DNA of 64,000 nt from an uncultured Desulfobulbaceae bacterium (GTDB lineage: Bacteria; Desulfobacterota; Desulfobulbia; Desulfobulbales; Desulfobulbaceae): the NCBI GenBank assembly GCA_947259225.1, contig CAMYLK010000010.1, forward strand, positions 1 to 64,000. The letters run 5' to 3'. Under the pieces are notes generated by a model, which was not told the DNA's origin, searched no databases, and worked only from the letters and a program-made list of their open reading frames with translations. Below are positions 1-9,092 of the stretch, piece by piece. Made by a program: the position numbers and the translations under genes. Each line of letters begins with the position of its first letter. The first letter of the stretch is position 1.

Positions 1-1
1 C

Positions 2-1381
2 TATACAGCGCAAGGCGTCTACCTTGCTCAAATCCAGGCACCCGACCGGACCCGTGTAATCTGCATGGCTGTCAACAGTGATGATGAACCGAGCCGAGGT
101 CGCCCTTCTTCATGGTCAGGTCAAATTGATGAACTGGCATCAGGTTACAGCGACGATATGCAGCGACTTATCATCCTGAGCGCTGGGAATGTTGAAGAAC
201 CAGAGGATTGGAAAGGTTTTCCAGAAACTCATCTCACCTGCGAAATAAAAGATCCTGCACAGGCTTGGAATGCCCTAACTGTCGGAGCCTTCACCAATAA
301 GACAAGGATCACAGACCCCACACTTACATCATACCTACCGGTTGCAGAGGCTGGTAACTTGTCACCTTTTAGCTCAACATCGTACAGCTGGCCCCATAGG
401 AAATGGCCAATCAAGCCGGAGGTTTTGTTCGAGGGAGGAAATGTTGCCAAAGGACCAAACGGCAGTATCTTTGATACGGATGATTTGAAACTTCTTTCCA
501 CATACCACAATCCCCATTTAGCACAGTTCGCTGCATTTAACGCAACAAGCGCCGCATGTGCGCAGGCAGCATGGATGGCTGCGAAGATTCAGGCTGCCTA
601 CCCTGAGGCATGGCCTGAAACCGTGAGAGCTTTAATAGTACATTCAGCAGAGTGGACGGAGACGCAAAAACGTACCTTTCTCAGGGGCAACTCAAAAACC
701 GACCATTACCTACTAACCAAGGTATGCGGCTACGGCGTACCAAATCTCGAACGAGCTCTCAGCTGTGTAGCCAACTCTTTATCTCTTATATCTGAAGCGA
801 CTATCCAACCATTTGATAGGCATGAAACTCAAAGTCGATACATATCTAAGGATATGCATGTATATCGTTTGCCATGGCCTGAGGATGTTTTGAGGGATCT
901 GGGAGATTTGGAAGTGCAGATGCGGGTAACATTATCCTACTTCATAGAACCAAGCCCAGGTGAGGTTGGATGGAAAGATCGTTACCGCTATGCTTCCCAT
1001 GCATTACGGTTTGAACTGAATGGACCTGGAGAGGGACAAGATGATTTTATTCAGCGAATCAATCGCAAGGCACGGGAAAATGATGAACATCCAGGCACCG
1101 AAGGGGCTGGTGATCACTGGACCCTCGGTGAGGCAAGGAATGTCGGCTCGATCCATTCAGATATATGGACAGGAAATGCGGCGGAATTGGCATTGTCAAA
1201 TTTAATTGCCGTTCACCCTGCCGTTGGTTGGTGGCGAGAGCGCCATTACCTCGGAAAATTTAATAAACAGACAAGATATTCTCTGGTTGTGTCCTTTACC
1301 CTTCCAGGTCAAGACATAGACATCTACACCCCAGTTGCAACACAACTCGGAATCTCAGCAGTTGTAGAGATTCCTATCTAA
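2..1381 (+). CDS. S8 family (subtilisin-like) peptidase, 3' part only; IetS/IteS-like
   Basis: The reading frame is open from base 2, so the gene starts outside the window and only the C-terminal part is visible. Two subtilase hallmarks are seen: an oxyanion-hole SAGN about 40 residues after the ATG at 65, and a serine block FNATSAACAQA near residue 160 that replaces the usual GTSxAxP and lacks its proline. The His and Asp of the triad must lie upstream. The long C-terminal extension of about 250 residues resembles the serine protease partner of AAA+ ATPase/S8 pairs (IetAS-type plasmid incompatibility or anti-phage modules). The ATPase would be expected just upstream, outside the window. The family is a confident call; the defence role is inference. 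Confidence 0.75.
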   Translation, partial: YTAQGVYLAQIQAPDRTRVICMAVNSDDEPSRGRPSSWSGQIDELASGYSDDMQRLIILSAGNVEEPEDWKGFPETHLTCEIKDPAQAWNALTVGAFTNKTRITDPTLTSYLPVAEAGNLSPFSSTSYSWPHRKWPIKPEVLFEGGNVAKGPNGSIFDTDDLKLLSTYHNPHLAQFAAFNATSAACAQAAWMAAKIQAAYPEAWPETVRALIVHSAEWTETQKRTFLRGNSKTDHYLLTKVCGYGVPNLERALSCVANSLSLISEATIQPFDRHETQSRYISKDMHVYRLPWPEDVLRDLGDLEVQMRVTLSYFIEPSPGEVGWKDRYRYASHALRFELNGPGEGQDDFIQRINRKARENDEHPGTEGAGDHWTLGEARNVGSIHSDIWTGNAAELALSNLIAVHPAVGWWRERHYLGKFNKQTRYSLVVSFTLPGQDIDIYTPVATQLGISAVVEIPI

Positions 1382-1600
1382 TCTATTATCTATATTAGTT
1401 TTTAGATATTCTTTAATTCTGTGCGGCACTAAAAAGGGGAGGGTTACACAGGTCTCTATAAACAGATTTAACAGGAACCTTCTTTCAGCAAAATAAGGAG
1501 TCTCTTTTAGACCCCCGGCGCGGTTGGTAATTGGATACCACACACACTTATGTCAGAGCAAAGGAAACGTGGCGGGGTCAATATTGCTCTTTTTTGTCTT

Positions 1601-1624
1601 GCAGGTTCAAATCCTACCGCCTCT
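1601..1624 (+). other. tRNA 3'-end-like fragment
   Basis: The bases read like a T-arm (GCAGG, TTCAAAT, CCTAC; one mismatch in the stem) followed by a 7-nt acceptor strand CGCCTCT, but no matching 5' half (AGAGGCG) lies at the right distance. Such orphan tRNA 3' ends are left when islands or phages integrate into tRNA genes. It is short and imperfect, so chance resemblance is possible. Confidence 0.3.
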
Positions 1625-1753
1625 TGCTCGTTATTATGATTAATATTCAACAGCTCCTCAATTGGTAAAGTTGAGATTGCGAATATCAACATCTTGCAAA
1701 CCTATTTTTTTTACAGACTTCAGATAACTTTAGGTGCATAAAACTTACTGCGC

Positions 1754-1774
1754 GTTGGGTATAGTGTTGGGTAT
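1754..1774. repeat. 9-bp tandem direct repeat GTTGGGTAT with 3-nt spacer
   Basis: GTTGGGTAT occurs at 1754-1762 and again at 1766-1774. Closely spaced short direct repeats next to a tRNA gene resemble arm-type integrase binding sites at island ends. No integrase gene is present in the window, so this role is inference. Confidence 0.4.
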
Positions 1775-1788
1775 TTAAAACTGGGGCA

Positions 1789-1822
1789 CAAAAAAAGGAC
1801 TCAGCAGTTAAGCTAAGTCCTT
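1789..1822 (-). terminator. Rho-independent terminator of tRNA-Glu
   Basis: Read on the minus strand, an 11-position stem (1795-1805 with 1812-1822, a single C/A mismatch, 6-nt loop) is followed directly by a run of T residues. It lies about 10 bases past the 3' end of tRNA-Glu. Confidence 0.85.
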
Positions 1823-1832
1823 GGTTTTATTA

Positions 1833-1908
1833 TGGTGACCCCAAGGGGACTCGAACCCCTGTTTTCGGCGTGAGAGGCCGACGTCCTAGACCACTAGACG
1901 ATGGGGCC
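1833..1908 (-). tRNA. tRNA-Glu (anticodon CTC)
   Basis: The minus strand folds as a complete tRNA of 76 nt: acceptor stem GGCCCCA with TGGGGTC (one G-T pair), D-arm, anticodon stem GTCGG with loop CTCTCAC giving anticodon CTC, T-arm with GGTTCGAGTCC, and an encoded CCA (1833-1835). It has its own promoter and terminator, so it is a single-gene unit. Confidence 0.97.
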
Positions 1909-1921
1909 ATTTGGTGAAATG

Positions 1922-1950
1922 TGTTTAAATGATCCTGTCATCTTTGTCAA
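1922..1950 (-). promoter_or_regulatory. Sigma-70 promoter of tRNA-Glu
   Basis: On the minus strand TTGACA (1945-1950) and TAAACA (1922-1927) are separated by exactly 17 bases. The predicted transcript starts about seven bases before the mature tRNA 5' end. Confidence 0.75.
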
Positions 1951-1979
1951 GCGGTTCCCTCTCTGAATCCGGGAAAATA

Positions 1980-2552
1980 TCAATCTTCCGTAACTTTTCT
2001 CCCGAATTGAAATGCCCTGTCCAGTTCGTCCTTAAATTCTGTAATACTCCCTTTCATGTCTGCGCCACGCACAACGAACTCTCCGCCATATTCATAGTCC
2101 ATTGCATCAAGACCGTATCGAACAGTCAGAATGGCGCTTTCAAATACACGTTCACCTTTAGTCGCACTCACACTTAGTAGGTAACCAATTTTCCTGTTCT
2201 CAGACTGTAAATGCTGCTTTAAAATATACTTCCTGCTCCAGAGGGCCTGACAACGGTCAATGAAAGCCTTTGTCTGAGCAGTGACAGAGTAAAAATAAAT
2301 AGGTGAGGCGATAATTATCCGGTCGGCGCTGTCAATTTTTTCATACATCTGCTGCATGTCATCCTGGATTACGCAGCGCCCTTCCTTTTCGCATCCGCCA
2401 CATCCAATACAGGGATGGATATCCAACCCTTCGAGTCTGATGACCTCTGTTGTACCTCCCACAGCCTCAATGCCCTTTTGAACATAACCAACAAGTATTT
2501 CCGTATTTCCCTTTTTTCTCGGACTGCCGAGAATAAGTAATGTTTTCATCAT
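1980..2552 (-). CDS. Flavodoxin-family NAD(P)H-dependent FMN reductase
   Basis: 190 residues with the flavodoxin-like fold of the iron-sulfur flavoprotein/WrbA-related reductases. The N-terminus LILGSPRKKGNTE is the FMN-phosphate loop; residues around 50 carry a cysteine cluster (CIGCGGCEKEGRC) typical of the Isf-like branch; SPIYFYSVTAQTKAFIDR is the second flavin-contact block. It is probably a cytoplasmic electron-transfer or quinone/nitro-reducing enzyme of unknown substrate. The start overlaps the malQ stop as ATGA, so the two are translationally coupled, but no functional link between them is obvious. Confidence 0.85.
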   Translation of the reverse strand: MMKTLLILGSPRKKGNTEILVGYVQKGIEAVGGTTEVIRLEGLDIHPCIGCGGCEKEGRCVIQDDMQQMYEKIDSADRIIIASPIYFYSVTAQTKAFIDRCQALWSRKYILKQHLQSENRKIGYLLSVSATKGERVFESAILTVRYGLDAMDYEYGGEFVVRGADMKGSITEFKDELDRAFQFGRKVTED

Positions 2553-4111
2553 TTTTTTAACTCAATATTGTTAACAGACTCCTGGTTGCGTGGAAGCCTG
2601 CCGTAAAAAGCTGTTTGCTCTTTCAGCCAATACGCAACATCCGTGTTCAGGTTATCAGGCGCACAACGCCAGATCCAGTTTTCACCGATTGTGGCGGGCG
2701 TATTCATGCGGCAGTCATTGCCGAAACCGAGTATGTCCTGCATCGGTAAAATGCAGAGGTCGGCGGTTGATGACATTGCCAGGTACATCAGGTCAAAATG
2801 TACGGTGGATATTTCATCAGCATCGTTGTTAGCGGCCTTCTTCATCTGGATTTTGCTTTCCACAGGCACATCAGGATCGAGATACCAGCCAATGGTTGTA
2901 TCGTTATCATGGGTTCCGGTGTAAACGATGCAATTTTTTTCATAATTCATAGGAAGATACGGGTTATCACTGTTTCCGTCAAAAGCAAAAAGCAGTATTT
3001 TCATGCCGGGGAAACCCAAGTCATCACGTAACTGCTCTACAGCCGGGGTAATAACACCCAGATCTTCAGCGATAAACGGTAAACTGCCTAGTCTTTTTGA
3101 CATTTCTTTGAAAAAATTGATACCAGGACCCCGTTTCCATTTACCATGTTCAGCTGTTTTATCAGATGCAGGAATACTGAAATACGATTCAAAGCCACGG
3201 AAATGATCAATTCTGACTATGTCCACCTGGGAAAATATTGTCGACAAACGTTTGGACCACCAATCGTAAAGTTGTTTCTTCACTTCCCCTTTTCTTGTAT
3301 TCCATCGATACAAAGGGTTGCCCCATAGCTGCCCTGTTTCACTGAAATAATCCGGCGGTACTCCTGCGACATGCGACGGTTCCCTGGATTTAACATCAAG
3401 TTCAAAGATTTGCTGATTCGCCCAGACATCGACGCTGTCTCCACCAACATAAAACGGCAGATCGCCAATAATTTTGATGCTTTTGTCATTTGCGTAGCTA
3501 CGTAACTGCAGCCACTGGGTGAAAAATAGATACTGTTCAAAACGAAAATAATTAATGCTTTCTTCAAGCTCCAGTGAAGCGACAAGAAGACTCTTTTTAT
3601 CTGCATTTCTCAGTTTAACAGGCCATTTATACCATGGTTCCTGGTTGAATTTCTGTTTTAAAGCCATAAACAGGGCATGATCGTTCAGCCACGAAGAAGC
3701 ATTACGGCAATAGTTAAAAAAAGAGGACTTTTCAGTTGAAGACTGAAAATTATCCCATGCCTTTTTGAGAACACCCTGTTTAAAAGCGGCAACCTTGTCA
3801 AACTCTACAAAATAGTTTGAAAAAAGTGGTGACTGTAGATCTTCAGCATCAACCAAACCCTGTTCATAAAGATATTGAGGGCTTATAAACAGAGGATTTC
3901 CGGCGAACGCGGAAAAACTCATATAGGGAGAATTACCAAAAATAGTACTGGTGGGACTCAAAGGCAATATCTGCCAGTAAGACTGGCCACTGACAGCAAG
4001 AAAATCAATAAAATCAAATCCATTCCTTATGTCCCCTATTCCGAATGGACCGGGAAGTGATGAAATGTGAAGAAGAATACCGCTGGATCTATCAGAAATT
4101 ACTTGTTTCAA
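2549..4111 (-). CDS. malQ: 4-alpha-glucanotransferase (amylomaltase, GH77)
   Basis: 520 residues, the normal length for the short GH77 type. It transfers glucan chains between maltodextrins during glycogen or maltose use in the cytoplasm. Visible family blocks are RSSGILLHISSLPGP at the N-terminus, GDLPFYVGGDSVDVWANQ, VRIDHFRGFESY with the nucleophilic Asp, FIAEDLGVITPAV with the acid/base Glu, and YTGTHDNDTTIGWY. The start is a TTG at 4111 with no strong ribosome-binding site; an earlier start is not evident. The flavodoxin-like gene follows with a 4-base overlap. Confidence 0.95.
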   Translation of the reverse strand: MKQVISDRSSGILLHISSLPGPFGIGDIRNGFDFIDFLAVSGQSYWQILPLSPTSTIFGNSPYMSFSAFAGNPLFISPQYLYEQGLVDAEDLQSPLFSNYFVEFDKVAAFKQGVLKKAWDNFQSSTEKSSFFNYCRNASSWLNDHALFMALKQKFNQEPWYKWPVKLRNADKKSLLVASLELEESINYFRFEQYLFFTQWLQLRSYANDKSIKIIGDLPFYVGGDSVDVWANQQIFELDVKSREPSHVAGVPPDYFSETGQLWGNPLYRWNTRKGEVKKQLYDWWSKRLSTIFSQVDIVRIDHFRGFESYFSIPASDKTAEHGKWKRGPGINFFKEMSKRLGSLPFIAEDLGVITPAVEQLRDDLGFPGMKILLFAFDGNSDNPYLPMNYEKNCIVYTGTHDNDTTIGWYLDPDVPVESKIQMKKAANNDADEISTVHFDLMYLAMSSTADLCILPMQDILGFGNDCRMNTPATIGENWIWRCAPDNLNTDVAYWLKEQTAFYGRLPRNQESVNNIELKK

Positions 4112-4266
4112 GGGTTCACTTTTGATTTAATTTATATATGTGTATCACATTTATACTTTTGCTTCATACTATATAATCAATTTTGATCGCCATTCATAAT
4201 TCTTTGTTTGATTTTTTCACAAGAATATATTAGACTATAATATTCTCGGCTATTTCCGCCGGTTTA

Positions 4267-4308
4267 TTTTTTTGTCAGTATAAAATATATTTTTTTTGTC
4301 AATATAAA
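4267..4308 (+). repeat. 18-bp direct repeat in the sigma-factor leader
   Basis: Seven T residues followed by GTCAGTATAAA (4267-4284) recur as seven T residues followed by GTCAATATAAA (4291-4308), one base different. A TATAAT element lies just upstream at 4236-4241 without a convincing -35 box. The repeats sit in the 5' leader of the sigma factor and could be regulatory, or just AT-rich drift. Confidence 0.4.
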
Positions 4309-4332
4309 TTTTAATTATTGGAGTGCATTCAG

Positions 4333-5655
4333 TTGCTTGCAGGCATAAAGGACGACCTTCTTGAAGCGGGAAAAAACGAAGGTTGCATTACTTTTCAACT
4401 CCTCAATGAATTGTTGCCGGATGACGTCAATGATCCGAAGGCCATTGAGGAAATCTTCGATTTTCTGGGTGAAAACAATATTGAGATAGTAACCCAGGAA
4501 AAATCCGGTAAAAAGAAGACACTGTCTGGTGAAGAATGGACCGGAAAATCAGAATTAATATCCGATGATTTAGACTCGGACGCGCTTCCGGACAGTGAAG
4601 AACACGACAGTGAGGAAACGACCACTACCTATCTCAGAGAAATGGGCCAGTTTGACCTGCTGACCCCTGAGGATGAAGCAAAGTACTCTAAAACAATTCG
4701 CGAAGGCTTTGATGCGATAATAGGTGCCATCCGTGAGGACAAAACCGATACCACGGAAATGAAAATGCTTATAGATCGCATCGACCTGTGGGAAAAAAGA
4801 GATCCCACCCTCAAGCCCAAAAAACAGCAGCTCAACTATATGCGCCACTGTGTTATGGTTGCTGCTCAAAAGCATACTGATATCCGCGAACTTTTTGAGC
4901 TTCATACAAAGCTGGAAGCATACAACCGTTCCATCGAAACAGCAAAAGACGCAATGATACGGGCCAACCTGCGGCTGGTTGTATCAATTGCCAAGCGTTA
5001 TATGCACCAGGGACTGACCCTTGCCGACCTCATCCAGGAAGGCAACCTCGGCCTTATGCGTGCAGTTTTTCGCTTTGATTACAAGAAAGGGAACAAATTC
5101 TCTACCTATGCTTCATGGTGGATTCGCCAGGCCATTACACGAGCCATTCTTGATAAAACAAGAACTATCCGTCTACCTGTACATTTCCTGGAGTTGAGAA
5201 GCCAATTCTTTAAGGCATTCTACTCACTGCTCAAAGAGCTGGGGCGGGAACCCACCCCAGTGGAAATCTCCAAGATGACAGATCTTCCCATGGACAAGAT
5301 ACTGGCTATTCTTGAAGCTTCCCGCGAACCCATCTCCCTTGAAACTCCGGTTGGAGACGATGACTCAACCCTTGGAGATTTTCTTGAGAACCAGGAGTCC
5401 GAATCCCCCTATGATGCCGTTCAGAACCGTGAACTTGCTCATCGGGTAACAGAAGTTCTTTCTTCATTGACTGACCGTGAAGAAAAAATTATCAGGCTCC
5501 GTTTCGGCATTGGTGAAAAAGCAGAATATACCCTGGAAGAGATCGGTAAGCGATTCAATGTATCACGTGAACGTATCCGCCAGATAGAAAAGAAAGCACT
5601 CAACCGTCTACGTCATTCAAGTCGCCGTGAAAAACTCCGTTTTTTCCTTGATTGA
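4333..5655 (+). CDS. RNA polymerase sigma-70 factor, RpoD/RpoS-like
   Basis: About 440 residues with the order of a group 1/2 sigma factor: an N-terminal region-1.1-like segment, region 1.2 (TYLREMGQFDLLTPEDEAKY), a short non-conserved insert, region 2 (ANLRLVVSIAKRYMHQGLT, then KFSTYASWWIRQAITRAI), region 3 and region 4 ending in FNVSRERIRQIEKKALNRLR. It is shorter than usual proteobacterial RpoD, and differs from the RpoD consensus after RTIRLPVHFLE, so it may be an alternative primary-like factor rather than the sole housekeeping one. TTG at 4333 is preferred because GGAG lies nine bases upstream; an earlier TTG at 4318 has no such site. Its stop is followed immediately by mqnE. Confidence 0.85.
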   Translation: MLAGIKDDLLEAGKNEGCITFQLLNELLPDDVNDPKAIEEIFDFLGENNIEIVTQEKSGKKKTLSGEEWTGKSELISDDLDSDALPDSEEHDSEETTTTYLREMGQFDLLTPEDEAKYSKTIREGFDAIIGAIREDKTDTTEMKMLIDRIDLWEKRDPTLKPKKQQLNYMRHCVMVAAQKHTDIRELFELHTKLEAYNRSIETAKDAMIRANLRLVVSIAKRYMHQGLTLADLIQEGNLGLMRAVFRFDYKKGNKFSTYASWWIRQAITRAILDKTRTIRLPVHFLELRSQFFKAFYSLLKELGREPTPVEISKMTDLPMDKILAILEASREPISLETPVGDDDSTLGDFLENQESESPYDAVQNRELAHRVTEVLSSLTDREEKIIRLRFGIGEKAEYTLEEIGKRFNVSRERIRQIEKKALNRLRHSSRREKLRFFLD

Positions 5656-5681
5656 TCCCGGTCCTGTCCCTCTTACATTTC

Positions 5682-6776
5682 ATGGACGAACTTATTCAAA
5701 AAGCAGGATTTGGTGATATTCTTGAAAAGGTTCGCGAAGATGAACGACTAAGCCTGAACGAGGGCAAACGTCTCTATGAATCGCACGACATTCTCGCCCT
5801 CGGCAGCCTTGCTGATATTGTCCGTGAGAGAAAAAACGGCAACAAGGCCTATTTTATTTACAACCAGCATGTAAACTATTCCAACATCTGCACCAACCTC
5901 TGTAAATTTTGCGCATTCGGCAAGCCTAAGGATTCAGACCTTGCATATGAAATGAATGTAAATGAAGTTAAACAGAAAGTTCGTGACCGCCTGGATGAAC
6001 CTATTAACGAGATTCATATGGTTGGGGGCATTCATCCCGACCTGCCCTACTCTTATTATCTCGAAGTATTACAAGGCATCAAGGAAATAAGGCCTGAGGT
6101 TCATATCCAGGCTTTTACCTGCGTCGAAATTTATCATCTGGCTGAACTTGCAGGAAAGTCAATCGGTGAAACGCTTGAAGATCTGAAATCCGCAGGCCTT
6201 GGTTCCATACCCGGCGGAGGTGCAGAGGTATTCAGTCCGCGAATAAGAAAAATTACCTGCGAGAAAAAACTTTCCGGCGAGGGCTGGATTAATGTGGCTA
6301 AAACAGCCCATCAACATGGCCTCAATACCAACGCCACAATGCTGTATGGTCATATCGAAACAGTTGAAGAACGGCTGGAACATCTTGATATTCTTCGACG
6401 CACCCAGGATGAAACAGGTGGCTTCCTTGCCTTTATCCCACTGGCCTTTCATCCGAAAAACACTGAAATGGCTGACCATTCCCGTACCACGGGGATAGAG
6501 GACCTGAAAAACATCGCCGTTGCCAGGCTGATGCTGGACAACTTTCCTCACATTAAAGCTTACTGGGTCATGATCGGGCCCAAGCTTGCTCAGATTGCTC
6601 TTTCCTTTGGGGCAGATGATATGGACGGAACCGTTAAAGAGGAAGTAATAACCCATATGGCCGGTGCAGATACCGATCAGGCCCTCGGCCACAAGACACT
6701 CATAAGGCTTATAAAGGAAGCCGGTCGGGATCCGGTAGAGCGGGACACTCTCTACAACGTGCTCAAAACGTACTGA
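5682..6776 (+). CDS. mqnE: Aminofutalosine synthase (radical SAM)
   Basis: 364 residues from the ATG at 5682. It joins the chorismate-derived enolpyruvyl benzoate unit to SAM, giving 6-amino-6-deoxyfutalosine, the second step of the futalosine menaquinone pathway. The radical SAM cluster motif CTNLCKFC (Cys 70, 74, 77) follows YNQHVNYSNI; later blocks MVGGIHPDLPYSYY, SIPGGGAEVFSPRIR and TNATMLYGHIET match MqnE rather than MqnC. A TTG start at 5652 overlapping the sigma stop is possible, but neither start has a strong ribosome-binding site. It heads a run of six menaquinone genes. Confidence 0.95.
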   Translation: MDELIQKAGFGDILEKVREDERLSLNEGKRLYESHDILALGSLADIVRERKNGNKAYFIYNQHVNYSNICTNLCKFCAFGKPKDSDLAYEMNVNEVKQKVRDRLDEPINEIHMVGGIHPDLPYSYYLEVLQGIKEIRPEVHIQAFTCVEIYHLAELAGKSIGETLEDLKSAGLGSIPGGGAEVFSPRIRKITCEKKLSGEGWINVAKTAHQHGLNTNATMLYGHIETVEERLEHLDILRRTQDETGGFLAFIPLAFHPKNTEMADHSRTTGIEDLKNIAVARLMLDNFPHIKAYWVMIGPKLAQIALSFGADDMDGTVKEEVITHMAGADTDQALGHKTLIRLIKEAGRDPVERDTLYNVLKTY

Positions 6777-6783
6777 TTTTCCC

Positions 6784-7842
6784 ATGAAACACATTACTGA
6801 CAAAGTGCTTGCAGGGGAACGCATTTCCGGTGATGAGTTCATGTCGCTGTCCGGTTGCAACGACCTGCACTTACTTGGTTTTCTGGCTAACAGCACCAGG
6901 AAGCGTCTCCACCCCAAACCATATGTTACGTATGTCATTGACCGTAATATCAATTACACTGATATCTGTATTTCAGCTTGCAAGTTCTGTGCTTTTTTCA
7001 AGGCACCCGAAGATCAGAATGGGTCTGTCCTGTCCGAAGATGATCTTTTCAGGAAAATCAGCGAGACCAAACAACTTGGCGGGACGCAAATTCTTCTGCA
7101 GGGCGGCCTGCACCCGGACAAACCCCTGGAATTTTACGAGGATATGCTCAGGTTCATGAAAAGCATGGACATCCATGTGCATGGTTTCTCACCTCCTGAA
7201 ATCTGCCATTTTTCATCTCTATCCGGACTTTCAGTCCAGGTTGTACTTCAACGCCTCATCGATGCCGGCCTTGATTCCATACCCGGAGGTGGAGCGGAAA
7301 TTCTTTCTGACAGAGTACGTCAGACTTTGGCGCCCCGCAAATGTTCAGCCGATGAATGGATTGGAGTCATGAGAGAGGCTCATCATCTTGGTTTACGAAC
7401 TACCGCCACCATGATGTTCGGTCATATAGAAACCATGGAAGAACGCCTTGAACATCTGCAGCGTATACGTGATCTTCAGGACGATACTTCAGGTTTTACC
7501 GCATTTATTCCATGGCCTTTTCAACCTGATAATACTGCCTTATCAACAAGTCATGACATAAAAAAAGAAACAGCCTTCGGTTATCTGAAAATGCTGGCTT
7601 TAAGCCGTATTTTTCTTGATAATGTGGACAATATCCAGGCCTCATGGGTAACTCAAGGGCCTAAAATTGCTCAGCTTTCACTCTTTTTTGGGGCAAATGA
7701 TTTTGGCAGTACCATGATCGAGGAAAACGTAGTCGCTGCGGCTGGTGTTCATTTCAGACTTTCAGAGATTGAAATTAAGCGACTGGTCAGTGATGCCGGT
7801 TTTCTGCCAAGGCAAAGGCTGATGGACTACACTCTGGTGTAA
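6784..7842 (+). CDS. mqnC: Cyclic dehypoxanthinyl futalosine synthase (radical SAM)
   Basis: 352 residues. It performs the radical cyclisation of dehypoxanthinyl futalosine that builds the second ring system. The CxxxCxxC motif is CISACKFC (Cys 62, 66, 69); LLQGGLHPDKPLEFYED, SIPGGGAEILSDRVR, TTATMMFGHIET and FIPWPFQPDNT are MqnC blocks. It is paralogous to mqnE, which ends 7 bases upstream, and shares its architecture. Confidence in the MqnC rather than MqnE assignment rests on the FIPWPFQP block and the adjacent clear MqnE. Confidence 0.95.
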   Translation: MKHITDKVLAGERISGDEFMSLSGCNDLHLLGFLANSTRKRLHPKPYVTYVIDRNINYTDICISACKFCAFFKAPEDQNGSVLSEDDLFRKISETKQLGGTQILLQGGLHPDKPLEFYEDMLRFMKSMDIHVHGFSPPEICHFSSLSGLSVQVVLQRLIDAGLDSIPGGGAEILSDRVRQTLAPRKCSADEWIGVMREAHHLGLRTTATMMFGHIETMEERLEHLQRIRDLQDDTSGFTAFIPWPFQPDNTALSTSHDIKKETAFGYLKMLALSRIFLDNVDNIQASWVTQGPKIAQLSLFFGANDFGSTMIEENVVAAAGVHFRLSEIEIKRLVSDAGFLPRQRLMDYTLV

Positions 7843-7854
7843 ACAATATTAATT

Positions 7855-9081
7855 GTGGACAACATTACCCTTCATCGTGCGCCCTGGATTGTTTCAATCT
7901 CAAAACCTGTTATTGAGGATGGCGCTGTCGCTTCTGACGGCACCCAGATATTAGAATCCGGCAGATTCTCTGAATTAAAAAAAAGATATTCTGGTTCTCC
8001 AATACGCGAACACAAAAACTGTGTTCTTTTGCCTCCTCTGATAAACGCGCATATTCACCTTGAACTTTCACATATTCATATAGATTCGAATAGTCGACCG
8101 ATATCAGGTTTCACTGATTGGATTACCCGACTGCTTACAACCAGGGAAAAATCGGGAACAACCGGTCACAATGTGGAAAAAGATGCCCGTGCAATGCTCC
8201 TGCAGCAACACAAACTTGGAGTGATTGCTCTAGGTGATATTGGCAATACTCAAATAGGGGCACACCTTGCAGGCTCTTTCCCGGGCATCCTTCTTCACTT
8301 TCATGAAGTTCTTGGACGATCTGTAAAATCGCGAAGATCAATACTCGAAAAAATAAATCACGCCCCGGACGAAAAATTATTTACAGCTCACGCCCCCTAC
8401 TCAACTCATTCTGAAATCATTCAGTCAGTGAAAAACCGTGCCAGAAAGCTCGGGCACCCATTCTCCATTCATACCGCAGAGCCTGATTCTGAATACGACA
8501 TGATCTGTAAAGGATCAGGCGAACTTTTTGATTTTCTCAAACTTAAAGGCTTTATTGAAGATTCATACATACCTCCTGCTGGTGAGGACAACAAAGGTTC
8601 GGTCAATTACCTGAACAGTTTGGGTGTGCTGGACAAAAAGACTATTTGTGTACACTGTATCCACATAAGTCCGGAAGAAGTAAGAATCTTGGCGGAAACT
8701 GAAACAAAGATATGTCTCTGCCCTGGAAGCAACCGTCACCTGAATGTCGGACGCGCTCCGGTGAAGTTGTTCCTGGATAATGGTATACTTCCAGCCCTTG
8801 GCACGGACAGCAGAGCCAGTAATCCTGAACTTTCAATCTGGAGAGAAATGCGGCTGCTTAAACTGGACAATCCTGATGTTGATCCTGAAGACATACTTGT
8901 TATGGCAACCCTTGGAGGAGCATTAACACTTGGTCTGGAAAAGAAATACGGATCTCTTGAACAGGGTAGAAATTGTCATTTCCTGAGCGTTCTACTGCCG
9001 CAGGGTATAAATGGGCCAGATGCGTTGTTTGATTTTCTTGTTAGCGGCAACGAGGGGATTGTACCCGATTGGGTTCTTTGA
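7855..9081 (+). CDS. Amidohydrolase, probable aminodeoxyfutalosine deaminase
   Basis: 408 residues from a GTG start. It is an amidohydrolase-superfamily metal hydrolase: LINAHIHLE gives the HxH metal motif (His 66, 68), SIHTAEPDSEYD and VHCIHISPEE give further metal and substrate histidines, and LGTDSRASNPE gives the terminal Asp. Between mqnC and mqnA this is best read as the enzyme converting aminodeoxyfutalosine to futalosine, as known for this superfamily in organisms that have MqnE. The substrate is inferred from context. No futalosine hydrolase (MqnB) or MqnD is seen in the window. Confidence 0.85.
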   Translation: MDNITLHRAPWIVSISKPVIEDGAVASDGTQILESGRFSELKKRYSGSPIREHKNCVLLPPLINAHIHLELSHIHIDSNSRPISGFTDWITRLLTTREKSGTTGHNVEKDARAMLLQQHKLGVIALGDIGNTQIGAHLAGSFPGILLHFHEVLGRSVKSRRSILEKINHAPDEKLFTAHAPYSTHSEIIQSVKNRARKLGHPFSIHTAEPDSEYDMICKGSGELFDFLKLKGFIEDSYIPPAGEDNKGSVNYLNSLGVLDKKTICVHCIHISPEEVRILAETETKICLCPGSNRHLNVGRAPVKLFLDNGILPALGTDSRASNPELSIWREMRLLKLDNPDVDPEDILVMATLGGALTLGLEKKYGSLEQGRNCHFLSVLLPQGINGPDALFDFLVSGNEGIVPDWVL

Positions 9082-9092
9082 AAGGTGATTTA

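Larger units (their letters stand above)
1382..1788. other. Gene-poor spacer at accessory-region edge
   Basis: No convincing protein gene is seen between the S8 peptidase stop and the tRNA-Glu terminator. The stretch contains a tRNA-3'-end-like scrap at 1601-1624 and a 9-bp direct repeat at 1754-1774, both described separately. Short frames here have no family resemblance. Confidence 0.5.
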
